From the NCBI GenBank assembly GCA_016875595.1, contig VGPI01000078.1:1-9178 (forward strand): DNA of 9,178 bases. The letters run 5' to 3'. How positions within the stretch are numbered: the first letter of the stretch is position 1; each line of letters opens with the position of its first letter. Shown here one piece after another: positions 1-7,202 of the stretch. Below the pieces are notes generated by a model. That model saw nothing but the letters and a program-made list of their open reading frames with translations, did not search any database and was not told where the DNA came from. The DNA comes from Candidatus Cloacimonadota bacterium (GTDB lineage Bacteria; Cloacimonadota; Cloacimonadia; Cloacimonadales; Cloacimonadaceae). A program made the translations under genes and the position numbers.

Positions 1-2820
1 GATGTCCTTGAGGATCACGGAATCGATCAATGCACCGACAGTATCGAAATGAAGGCGATAATCGGCAAATCGGGTAGAATGATAATTATTGGATAGCTGG
101 CCAACACTTATTAAAGTATGATTGCCGTATTCACATAGCATCGCTCCGATCATTTTATGGTACAGCACGGCTGAATCGCCCAGTTCAAGCATATCTCCCA
201 GAATTGCGATATGTGGATTCTCTGGTTTGAATGCAAAGAAGAACTCGATGGCTTTCTGCATGGATACCGGATTAGCATTGTAGCAATCCACAATCAGGAC
301 ACCACCCCCTGTTTCGATCAATTCCATCCGGTGATCCAGATTGATATGGTTCTGAATCGCGATTCTGATAATCTGAGGATCAACACCCAATTCAATCGCA
401 GTAGCAATGGCAAAAGAGGCATTCGTAGCGTAAAATGGAATGGTCTGAGGAATCTGATAGACGCAGCTGTTAATGGTGAATTCCACGCCATTGACTGACG
501 TGTGTATGTTATCTATTTGATATTTGTTATGGCTTTTCGAGCCAACCGGTACACCATGATCAGAGAACACGGCAAAACGCTCATCATCGCCGCTATAGAT
601 CATTTTGTCCAGATCTCTGCGGAACAGCGCAGTTTTTTCCCAAAATACACCATCTTCATCGCCAAATGCCTCCAGGTGCGATGGTCCTACATTGAGGATG
701 ATCCCGCACTGGGGATCGATGACATCGGCTAATTGAGCGATCTCACCGAAGTGGTTTGTACCGATTTCAAAGATGGCGTATCTCTGGTTTGGTTTGATCC
801 GCTGGATCGTTTTGCACAGTCCGATGATGTTGTTTTCGTTCTTCTCGGTCTTCAGAGTGGGTGCCACGCTTTCCAGGATATTGGATAAAATCTCTTTAGT
901 ACCGGTTTTTCCCGTGCTACCGGTAAGGGCAATGCGATAAGCCGGAAACATCTGAAGATATTTACGGCACAGTTTCCCCATTGCCACCACCGTGTCAGCG
1001 GTTACGATTCTGTTGTATTCGCCTCTATCATCATGCTGCACAATTGCAATGTTATCTTTATGTGCCAAGGCATGTCCCACATAATTATGTCCATCATAGT
1101 TTTCCCCTTTGATCGCGAAGAAAATGGAGGACTCTTTGATCGATCTGGAATCGGTAGATATCCTGAAGAAATGCTGAGGTTTTATCGATGAAAGCGTATT
1201 GGGTGTATGGGCTTGATGATTGAACAAAATATCCAGCATCAGCCTATCCACCGGTAAGGCTAATTTGTCACTATCAGTCCGCTTTTTACCGAGTACTTCT
1301 TCAGCAACCAGATAATCATCAAAATACAGCTTAGTTCCTGCAATCTCCCGATACTTCTCATGTCCTTTACCAGCGATCAACACGATATCACCTTCATTTG
1401 CCAGATTGATTATGGATTCAATTGCGGTATGTCGGTCTCGGATGATCCACCATGCCGACCAGATATTAGTGCTACCGATAATGTCCCTGATGATTTGATC
1501 CGGGTTTTCATAGCGGGGATTATCGTCGGTAATGATGACTGTATCGGCATATCTCATTGCAGTGGTCAGCATTTCGCTACGTTTTCCATGATCCCTGTCA
1601 CCTCCTGCTCCAAACAGACACAATAACCTGCCGGTTGTAAGTTTGGCAAGTGACTGCAGTACATTGCTCAGGGCATCAGGAGTATGAGCGTAGTCTATAT
1701 ATACTCCAAGTCCCTGGTTATTGGGGACTTTCTGTAATCTGCCAGGAACAGTATCCAAATCTGGAATGATTGATTCGACGATTTTCTGAGGAATTTGCAA
1801 ACGATCCAACAAGGCAACGGTCAAGGCAAGATTCAATATATTGAAGTGTCCGATCAGATGGGATTTAATCTTATATTGAAGAGCATTAGTCTGAAGGATA
1901 AAACTGCTACAATCCAAGTCAAATTGGCTTTCTGTGACCAAATAGTCGCCCTGGACAAAGGACAAACTTCTCAGCAGGCAGTGACGGTCATCCGATTCTG
2001 ATACCATGTCTTTTCTGCCCACACCGACTATAACGGAGTCCATGGTCGCAATATCATGTTTCAGCTTCTGATAGAATTCTGAACCGTATTTATCATCAAT
2101 ATTGATTATGACTGTCCCCCGATTTCTTCGAGTATACTCAAACAGAAGATACTTGCAATGGGCATATTCGGACATCGTGTAATGAAAATCAAGGTGATCC
2201 CGGCTGAGATTGGTAAACATCGAGACCAAAAACGGAACACCATACACCCGATCCAGAGCAAGGGCATGGGAAGAAATCTCCATCACAACGTATTCACAGC
2301 CTGCATCCACCATTTCCTTCAACATTGCCTGTAACTCCACGATGTCTGGTGTAGTATGCTCAGTAGGTTTATGGACTTCATTTACATAGTATCCCAAGGT
2401 TCCGATCCAGCCGCATTTCTTCCCAAACTTCATAAGAGACTGATAAATAAGCATGGTCGTCGTGGTCTTACCGTTTGTTCCGGTAACCCCGATGACCTTT
2501 AATTTGGATGCTGGATTGCCATGGTGAGAAGCCACGAGCAGTGCTGCTGCTTTGCGGGTATTGGTTACCTGTACCGTAGGAAAATCGTCGCTGATCGGAG
2601 TCTGTTGTACTATTAGGGAAGCTCCACTCTTATGTGCTGATGGGATATAGTTGTGACCGTCAAATCGATGTCCTTTGATACAGATGAAAATATCGCCCGG
2701 TACAATGGCACGGTTATCAGTCTGAGGTCTGCCTCCAATTTCGAGTTCCATATCTTTGATGTTTGAGGTTACGAAAAGATCGTTCCCGTGTAGTATTTTA
2801 ACAACATCTCTAGTTTTCAT
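1..2820 (-). CDS. murE-murF: Bifunctional MurE-MurF fusion (UDP-MurNAc-tripeptide synthetase / D-Ala-D-Ala ligase), 3' end cut by window
   Basis: One open frame of 940 codons runs from ATG 2820 to the left edge with no stop. Residues 1-508 are MurE, which adds the third stem-peptide residue: TGTNGKTTTT P-loop (113-122), TTPD (156-159), MEISSHAL (180-187), DHLDFH (208-213), a lysine at 223 matching the carbamylated lysine, DNPR (433-436) and GKGHE (484-488). DNPR is the signature of meso-diaminopimelate-adding enzymes. After a linker of about 15 residues, residues 524-940 are MurF, which adds D-Ala-D-Ala: STDSR (555-559), GSTGKTGTKE (634-643), NENNIIGL (661-668), EIGTN (685-689), YNANPVSM (847-854) and LGDMLELGD (874-882). 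About 30-40 MurF residues should lie beyond the edge. The start overlaps the ftsI stop (ATGA), with GAGG 7 nt upstream. Both ligases are cytoplasmic and act consecutively. Both catalytic cores look intact, so I expect a functional bifunctional enzyme rather than a decayed gene. Confidence 0.95.
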   Translation of the reverse strand, partial: MKTRDVVKILHGNDLFVTSNIKDMELEIGGRPQTDNRAIVPGDIFICIKGHRFDGHNYIPSAHKSGASLIVQQTPISDDFPTVQVTNTRKAAALLVASHHGNPASKLKVIGVTGTNGKTTTTMLIYQSLMKFGKKCGWIGTLGYYVNEVHKPTEHTTPDIVELQAMLKEMVDAGCEYVVMEISSHALALDRVYGVPFLVSMFTNLSRDHLDFHYTMSEYAHCKYLLFEYTRRNRGTVIINIDDKYGSEFYQKLKHDIATMDSVIVGVGRKDMVSESDDRHCLLRSLSFVQGDYLVTESQFDLDCSSFILQTNALQYKIKSHLIGHFNILNLALTVALLDRLQIPQKIVESIIPDLDTVPGRLQKVPNNQGLGVYIDYAHTPDALSNVLQSLAKLTTGRLLCLFGAGGDRDHGKRSEMLTTAMRYADTVIITDDNPRYENPDQIIRDIIGSTNIWSAWWIIRDRHTAIESIINLANEGDIVLIAGKGHEKYREIAGTKLYFDDYLVAEEVLGKKRTDSDKLALPVDRLMLDILFNHQAHTPNTLSSIKPQHFFRISTDSRSIKESSIFFAIKGENYDGHNYVGHALAHKDNIAIVQHDDRGEYNRIVTADTVVAMGKLCRKYLQMFPAYRIALTGSTGKTGTKEILSNILESVAPTLKTEKNENNIIGLCKTIQRIKPNQRYAIFEIGTNHFGEIAQLADVIDPQCGIILNVGPSHLEAFGDEDGVFWEKTALFRRDLDKMIYSGDDERFAVFSDHGVPVGSKSHNKYQIDNIHTSVNGVEFTINSCVYQIPQTIPFYATNASFAIATAIELGVDPQIIRIAIQNHINLDHRMELIETGGGVLIVDCYNANPVSMQKAIEFFFAFKPENPHIAILGDMLELGDSAVLYHKMIGAMLCEYGNHTLISVGQLSNNYHSTRFADYRLHFDTVGALIDSVILKDI

Positions 2821-5000
2821 AACGTTGCCTCAACCTGACACGTTGCCCCGGGCAGAACACGTGAGCCAGGTAGAATGGACTGTTTTCTTACTTTTCCCGA
2901 TCCACTTATGTTTAGACAGATGTGATGCTGTGCTGCCAACTGAATTGCTTTGCGTAAGGTTAATCCACGCAAGTCTGGCATCACACCCTGAGTAATCCGG
3001 GGCAGGTTTTGATCCACGCTTTTTCCGATCTTAAGTGTGATGTGATGATTTCTATCTATTGTAACATTCGGTTTTGGAAACTGATCAACGACCACCGATG
3101 CACTATCAGGTCCCACAATATGATACAAAAAACCATACTGGTTCAGAATCGACTCTGCCTTGTATAATGGTTGTCCAATCAAGTTTGGCATGGTTAGTGA
3201 TGTCTGTATCAGTCGTTGGTTATAGGGTAAGATTGTGCATCCCGGCATAAACAGGATATTCTCCATGATAGTTTTAAATGTTGGAGCAGAACTCATGCTC
3301 CCATAATGATACACTCCCTGTGGTTCATCATAGATGATGCTGATAACCAGTTCCGGTTTTTCCACTGGAAAGAACCCGGTAAAGACGGCTGTGTATTTTC
3401 CCTGGGCATATCCAGGCGAACCTTCAGCTTTTTTCTGGGCAGTGCTGGTTTTTCCTGCCACATTGATATAGCCTACGTTGGCGTTCCTTCCGGTTCCTTT
3501 CTCAACTACCGCTTGCAGATACACTTTGATGGTGTCGATGGTAGCGGGATTCGAAACTGAACGCAACAACACAGGCTCAAATTGCTCCATAACGTTGCCA
3601 TTTTCATCCCGGTACGAATCCACAATGTAAGGTTTCATCAGTTTGCCGCCGTTTGCCAGCGCACTGAAAGCCACCGCAAGTTGGATGGTGGTTACCGAGA
3701 TCTCTTGTCCGAATGACAGGGAATGAATCGAGGTTTTACCCCAGTTTTCCAGTTTTCTAAATATCCCGCTGGTTTCTCCATACAGATTAATACCAGTTTT
3801 CTGGCCAAAACCAAATGAGATGTAGTTTTCATAGAATCTTTGCTGGCCAATGCGTTCTGCGATCCTGGCTACACCGACGTTGCTGGAATGGACCAATATG
3901 TCTTTACGATTCAGTTCGCTGGATTTATGCACATCCGAGATACGCCGCGAGCCGATCTGATAGGTACCACAGGGGATCATTTCTGTCGGACTGACCAGAT
4001 TTTTCTCTAATGCCGGGAGGATGGATATGGGTTTGATGACCGATCCCGGTTCAAACATAAAACTAACGGGGATGTTTGGCCGGGTGCGAACTATACCGGG
4101 ATCAGCACCTTTATCATCTCTTGATATCCCTGCCATAGCAATGATCCTGCCGGTATTGGGATCCATTACGACTGCTGAGGCATTACAGGCTCCGTAGGTC
4201 TCCAATCCACTCAGCAGGGCATTTTCAACAATCTCCTGGATATCGCTGTCGATCGTAAGCCATACATTATATCCGTTTTGGGCTGGCTTCTGTCTGAGAT
4301 CAGGATAGGGAACGCGATCCCGATAGGCATCGTAGATCACTTCACGCCAGCCATACTCTCCGGAGAGTGCTTTGTCGTGGGTCGCTTCGATTCCACAGAT
4401 CCCGCTGAGTTTATACATGCTTTGATCCATTCCCATTTGATCCAAACCGTCACATTGCTCTCTAACCGAGCCCAGTAAGCGGGCAGCAAGTAACTCCTTT
4501 GAATAGATCCGTCGCATGGAACTGAAAGCATAAACCAATCCAGGGATCCCTTCTGCATCAAATGTCTTGATGATGCCGTCCAACTCCATTTCTTTAATGC
4601 GATTCGAGATCTGGATACAGTTCAGCCGATTGTTGCTCTGTAACCGCTGCATAACGGCTTCAGAGCCTAAACTGCTGTTGGTCGCGATAATTTCCGCCAC
4701 TTTTTGATATGCATCCGCCAAGTTTATTCCCTTTTTTTTCACCCATTTGGCAATGGCGGAACGATCAATGTCTATCTGATACAAGCTTAGAGAGCTGACC
4801 AGAAGGTTGCCATTGATGTCAAAGATCGCCCCACGAGTGGGGATCAGAATTTCCTTGCCGGGTGTATAACGTGTTCGGGACAATTCCGAGAGATCAAAGG
4901 GGTCGAACACCTGAATGCTAAAGAGGTATGCCGCCCAAAGCACAGCAAGCGTCCCAAAGACAAAAGCAACGCTTAGATAACGAGGTCTGATCTCATTCAT
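2817..5000 (-). CDS. ftsI: Septal class B penicillin-binding protein FtsI (PBP3-like) with two C-terminal PASTA domains
   Basis: Peptidoglycan D,D-transpeptidase of the division septum, 727 residues. A short cytoplasmic N-terminus is followed by one membrane segment (about 9-29), a PBP dimerisation region (about 50-230) and a transpeptidase domain (about 245-585). The active-site motifs are SVIK (320-323, nucleophile Ser320), SSN (372-374) and KTS (517-519). The last is normally KTG or KSG, so the glycine is replaced by serine (codon AGC at 3446-3444). Two PASTA domains follow (about 603-659 and 673-727); this layout is known from SpoVD/PBP2x-type enzymes and from FtsI of several FCB bacteria. 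The ATG at 5000 overlaps the ftsL end by 8 nt (ATGAATGA), and the stop overlaps the murE start by 4 nt. The dcw position between an ftsL-like gene and murE supports FtsI rather than the elongation enzyme PBP2. Confidence 0.93.
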   Translation of the reverse strand: MNEIRPRYLSVAFVFGTLAVLWAAYLFSIQVFDPFDLSELSRTRYTPGKEILIPTRGAIFDINGNLLVSSLSLYQIDIDRSAIAKWVKKKGINLADAYQKVAEIIATNSSLGSEAVMQRLQSNNRLNCIQISNRIKEMELDGIIKTFDAEGIPGLVYAFSSMRRIYSKELLAARLLGSVREQCDGLDQMGMDQSMYKLSGICGIEATHDKALSGEYGWREVIYDAYRDRVPYPDLRQKPAQNGYNVWLTIDSDIQEIVENALLSGLETYGACNASAVVMDPNTGRIIAMAGISRDDKGADPGIVRTRPNIPVSFMFEPGSVIKPISILPALEKNLVSPTEMIPCGTYQIGSRRISDVHKSSELNRKDILVHSSNVGVARIAERIGQQRFYENYISFGFGQKTGINLYGETSGIFRKLENWGKTSIHSLSFGQEISVTTIQLAVAFSALANGGKLMKPYIVDSYRDENGNVMEQFEPVLLRSVSNPATIDTIKVYLQAVVEKGTGRNANVGYINVAGKTSTAQKKAEGSPGYAQGKYTAVFTGFFPVEKPELVISIIYDEPQGVYHYGSMSSAPTFKTIMENILFMPGCTILPYNQRLIQTSLTMPNLIGQPLYKAESILNQYGFLYHIVGPDSASVVVDQFPKPNVTIDRNHHITLKIGKSVDQNLPRITQGVMPDLRGLTLRKAIQLAAQHHICLNISGSGKVRKQSILPGSRVLPGATCQVEATL

Positions 5001-5349
5001 ATATCAAGGTCACCGTTTTGGCTTCTGCCTTGGAAGCGATAAGATCGATTATGCAGTAGTTAGCGTCGCCTTCTGCAGATGATGGTTCATGTACGTAGAT
5101 GATGCTGCCTTTTGGTTTGTTATGATCAAACTGACTCATCTCCACACTGACCAAGCTGGCGATATGTCTGCCCGAGCGGAGTAGTTCATGCTCCAGTGTC
5201 AGTTCCGTGGAAATATTTTTCTCTGCGTTGTAAGATTTTTCCAGGTTGTTCAGCCGGCGAGTATAGTTTGTGACCCTGTTATTATTGTAAAAGTGAAAAA
5301 AGAAGGCGAGTACCACTAATCCGATCAAGAGAATGAGTTTTCCTCTCAT
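4993..5349 (-). CDS. ftsL: FtsL-like bitopic septal membrane protein
   Basis: Small protein of 118 residues: two basic residues at the N-terminus, one hydrophobic membrane segment (about 5-20), then a polar stretch with coiled-coil character (about 24-60). A tail follows resembling the usual FtsL ending, an arginine-containing segment and then a hydrophobic strand (KGSIIYV, 80-86). FtsL joins the FtsB/FtsQ complex and activates FtsWI during septum synthesis. Sequence conservation in this family is weak, so the name rests mainly on topology, size and the fixed dcw position between rsmH and ftsI. The start overlaps the rsmH stop as ATGA and is preceded by a strong Shine-Dalgarno (AGGGGGA) 4 nt upstream of the ATG. 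The C-terminal 30 residues are not recognisable as anything further. Confidence 0.72.
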   Translation of the reverse strand: MRGKLILLIGLVVLAFFFHFYNNNRVTNYTRRLNNLEKSYNAEKNISTELTLEHELLRSGRHIASLVSVEMSQFDHNKPKGSIIYVHEPSSAEGDANYCIIDLIASKAEAKTVTLIYE

Positions 5350-6320
5350 GATTCCCCCTGTGTTTTTTCTGCAGCCCTGAGTTTGGCGCTGCGAGCCCTG
5401 GCATTATGCCTGATCTCATCCTCATCCGCTATCAAGGGACGAGGCGTCAGAATCTTGACCTTAGGACGATTGGTGCAAATACACTGCGGACTTTCAGGTG
5501 GACATAGGCAGATCCCCGACGCATTGCGAAACTCGTTTTTTACCATCCGGTCTTCCAAACCGTGGTATGATAGAACGACAATCCTGCCACCTGGTCTGAG
5601 GATATTAATCGCATCGCGGAGCGCAGTTTGCAGTGCATCCAACTCTTGATTGAGATGGATGCGGATGCTTTGGAAAATTCTGGCTTTGCTTTTGGTGATC
5701 TCTTTGGGATTACCACTTACGTTGTTTGCAATGATCGCCGCCAATTGCAAAGTACTATTGACGGGCGTTTTTGACCTTTGCTTTACGATCGCACGGGCAA
5801 TGCGACGTGAATGGAATTCCTCGCCATACTGCCGGAAAATTAGCTCCAATTGCCGTTCCGGGAGCTCATTCACCACATTCCAGGCATTGTATGCCTGTCG
5901 GGTATCCATTCGCATATCCAGGGGGGCATCGTTTTCAAAACTGAAGCCACGCGTGGGTTCGTCGATCTGGTGTGAGGAAACTCCCAGATCAAAGATGATC
6001 CCATCGATGAGTTTCACTCTTTGCAATGCCAGCCGGGTACGCATGCTATTGAAATTATCGTTGATCAGTACGTAGGGTCGCTCTCCTGAAGCGACCTTTT
6101 TACTGATACTATCCCACCCATCAGCCAAAGCCAAATCCGCTGCCTCTATTGCTTGCGGGTCACGATCGAAACCATATAGGGTTATGTCCGGGCATTTATT
6201 CATTATCGCCCGGCTATGTCCACCCCCACCCAGAGTGGCATCGACGTAGATTCCGCCTCCTCTGACCCGCAATAGGTCAAGCGCTTGTGATGCCATTACC
6301 GGTACGTGATAGGTGCTCAT
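5346..6320 (-). CDS. rsmH: 16S rRNA (cytosine-1402-N4)-methyltransferase RsmH (MraW)
   Basis: S-adenosylmethionine-dependent methyltransferase that modifies C1402 in the decoding centre of 16S rRNA. It has 324 residues, close to the family's usual 310-320. Motifs seen: HVPVM at the N-terminus (5-9), the SAM loop DATLGGGGHS (27-36), GFDRDPQA (50-57), FDLGVSSHQID (110-120), RGFSFENDAPLDMRMD (124-139), YGEEFHSRRIARAI (165-178), LRPGGRIVVLSYHGLEDR (241-258) and the ending NARARSAKLRAAEK (306-319). A small CxC...CxC cysteine group (271-282) is common in this family. The usual SFHSLEDR reads SYHGLEDR here. The start ATG overlaps the mraZ stop by 4 nt (ATGA) and has no clear Shine-Dalgarno of its own, so translation is probably coupled to mraZ. 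The stop overlaps ftsL by 4 nt. Confidence 0.97.
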   Translation of the reverse strand: MSTYHVPVMASQALDLLRVRGGGIYVDATLGGGGHSRAIMNKCPDITLYGFDRDPQAIEAADLALADGWDSISKKVASGERPYVLINDNFNSMRTRLALQRVKLIDGIIFDLGVSSHQIDEPTRGFSFENDAPLDMRMDTRQAYNAWNVVNELPERQLELIFRQYGEEFHSRRIARAIVKQRSKTPVNSTLQLAAIIANNVSGNPKEITKSKARIFQSIRIHLNQELDALQTALRDAINILRPGGRIVVLSYHGLEDRMVKNEFRNASGICLCPPESPQCICTNRPKVKILTPRPLIADEDEIRHNARARSAKLRAAEKTQGES

Positions 6321-6757
6321 AGCTGATAATCATCGGATGTAAATCGATCCCGATGAAACTCCAGTTTCTGTTTTCTTACCTTTCGGTAAACATCTGGGTT
6401 CCATAACGATATGTAGTGACCCTCACCCTTGATCACCACGCTGTCGGTGATATCTGCTTCATTCAGCAACAAATCGCTGATCCGTACCCGCCCCGGTCCT
6501 TCCAATTCCTGTTCGGTCATGGCAAAATCGATCAATTGGGTTCCCAGTCTACGGCAATGATCGTCTCCATTTTTAAGCCGGTTCACGGTATCATGCCAGC
6601 AATCAAGCGGATAGATGGCGATCGTGTTGTTTGCTCCAAGCGTGACCACCACCTTGCGCATCGATTCCTCCGACAGTTTCTTCTTAAACCCTGCCGGTAT
6701 GATCACTCGCTGCTTGTGAACCGAGTTTTCAAAGATTCCTAAGAACTCGCCAGACAT
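6317..6757 (-). CDS. mraZ: MraZ, transcriptional regulator of the dcw operon
   Basis: Protein of 146 residues with two tandem AbrB/MraZ-type half-domains (about 4-50 and 82-125), first gene of the cluster as usual. In studied bacteria MraZ forms ring-like oligomers, binds short direct repeats in front of its own gene and regulates the dcw operon. The first repeat reads GIFENSVHKQRVIIP (7-21), where the family's DxKGR signature has become HKQR. The second reads EGPGRVRIS (86-94), in place of DxxGR. Each arginine is kept, but the acidic residue of the first is lost, so this is a diverged member. The C-terminal stretch SLWNPDVYRK (117-126) is typical. The ATG at 6757 has AAGG 9 nt upstream. A candidate promoter and a five-fold decamer array lie in its leader. 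Confidence 0.92.
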   Translation of the reverse strand: MSGEFLGIFENSVHKQRVIIPAGFKKKLSEESMRKVVVTLGANNTIAIYPLDCWHDTVNRLKNGDDHCRRLGTQLIDFAMTEQELEGPGRVRISDLLLNEADITDSVVIKGEGHYISLWNPDVYRKVRKQKLEFHRDRFTSDDYQL

Positions 6758-6766
6758 AATTGATGA

Positions 6767-6770
6767 CCTT
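6767..6770 (-). promoter_or_regulatory. Ribosome binding site of mraZ
   Basis: AAGG on the minus strand, separated by 9 nt from the mraZ ATG. It sits in a purine-rich run (GAGGAAAAAGG), so the exact pairing register with 16S rRNA is uncertain. It supports the ATG at 6757 as the start. Confidence 0.55.
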
Positions 6771-6811
6771 TTTCCTCACTCTTCATGACAAACTTAGTCA
6801 AATTCACTATT

Positions 6812-6825
6812 AAATGAGCTCATTT
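6812..6825. repeat. 14-bp perfect palindrome in the mraZ leader
   Basis: AAATGAGCTCATTT reads the same on both strands. It lies about 55 bp upstream of the mraZ start, between the decamer array and the ribosome binding site. Its ATGAGCTC core recurs at 6846-6853, 32 bp away, inside the decamer array. It could be a dimeric repressor site, or fold weakly in the leader RNA. The function is unknown. Confidence 0.5.
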
Positions 6826-6830
6826 TGGTC

Positions 6831-6880
6831 TTTTCATGATATCTCATGAGCTCTTCTGAGATTACTTGACCTTCTGTGAG
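6831..6880. promoter_or_regulatory. Array of five tandem decamers, candidate MraZ operator
   Basis: Read on the plus strand, five consecutive 10-bp units (starting 6831, 6841, 6851, 6861, 6871) follow the pattern nTYnYnTGAn: T at position 2, pyrimidines at 3 and 5, and TGA at 7-9 in all five. The last base is T, G, G, C, G. On the mraZ coding strand each unit begins nTCA. Studied MraZ proteins bind direct repeats with a spacing of about one helical turn just upstream of mraZ, so period and location fit. The motif itself (TGA rather than the TGGG of E. coli) differs, matching the diverged MraZ. The array begins right after the predicted -10 box, a position suited to repression. The repeat is directly visible; its role as the MraZ site is inferred. 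Confidence 0.6.
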
Positions 6881-6881
6881 C

Positions 6882-6910
6882 GTCGTACAATCCGGTCTGA
6901 TATTTGTCAA
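6882..6910 (-). promoter_or_regulatory. Candidate sigma-70 promoter of the mraZ/dcw operon
   Basis: On the minus strand a perfect -35 box TTGACA (6910-6905) is followed after 17 nt by TACGAC (6887-6882), which matches only three of six -10 positions. Nine bases upstream of the -35 lies a run of eight T (6927-6920) that could act as an UP-like element. Transcription would begin near 6875, inside the decamer array, giving a leader of about 118 nt. The weak -10 is the main doubt. Confidence 0.45.
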
Positions 6911-7140
6911 GCGGAATGTAAAAAAAAGTTTATCATTTGTGTTGACGATCGGGTAATCCTCTGTAGGGCATAGCATTATGATCATGATAAATTCTGTTTT
7001 ATGAGATGAAAATTGGTAACACACGACAACGATGGGGGTGAATCCGCTTATCAGATAAATGCACGATTGGCTCAGGACTGCGCAAACAGATGTTACCACC
7101 CCAAATTTTCCCCCTGATCATCAATCGCTTTTAACTCAGG

Positions 7141-7202
7141 TTCGCTTCGAGATCGCCTCGAGTACTCGAAGGATCTCGAGGCGATCTCGAGGCGAAAGCG
7201 AA
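7141..7202. repeat. Long inverted repeat with internal 11-bp tandem repeat and TCGA-centred units
   Basis: A perfect 16-bp inverted repeat (7147-7162 with 7175-7190) encloses a 12-nt loop. It extends outward to 22-bp arms (7141-7162 and 7175-7196) with a single T-G position. An alternative outer pairing matches TTCGCTT (7141-7147) with AAGCGAA (7196-7202). The right arm also contains ATCTCGAGGCG twice in direct tandem (7173-7183, 7184-7194). Five TCGA cores occur at 7147, 7158, 7166, 7176 and 7187, spaced 11, 8, 10 and 11 bp. No U-run follows on either strand, so this is not a standard intrinsic terminator. It lies 137 bp past the lipoprotein stop and may be an unusual transcription end, a repeated genomic element or a protein-binding site. 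Confidence 0.8.

Noticed and set aside
4337..4561. Minus-strand frame of 74 residues
   Set aside because: It is an out-of-frame shadow inside ftsI.
5650..6075. Plus-strand frame of 141 residues
   Set aside because: It is entirely antisense to rsmH, whose motifs are unmistakable. Other plus-strand frames across the dcw genes are rejected for the same reason.
6920..6927. Run of eight T on the minus strand as a possible intrinsic terminator tail
   Set aside because: No stable hairpin precedes it on the minus strand. An UP-like element upstream of the -35 box is a better reading.
6794..7099. Minus-strand frame of 101 residues starting at GTG, upstream of mraZ
   Set aside because: It spans the candidate promoter and decamer array, has no recognisable domain and an unremarkable composition, and starts with GTG. 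An AGGGGG lies about 12 nt upstream, but that alone is not enough. It looks fortuitous.
7020..7140. Possible riboswitch, considered because ribE is nearby
   Set aside because: No FMN-element or other conserved core was recognised. An FMN riboswitch would be expected upstream of the rib genes, beyond the right edge, not here.
7141..7202. Inverted repeat read as an intrinsic terminator of the lipoprotein gene
   Set aside because: It lies well past the stop and lacks a following U-run on either strand, so it is kept only as a repeat of unknown role.
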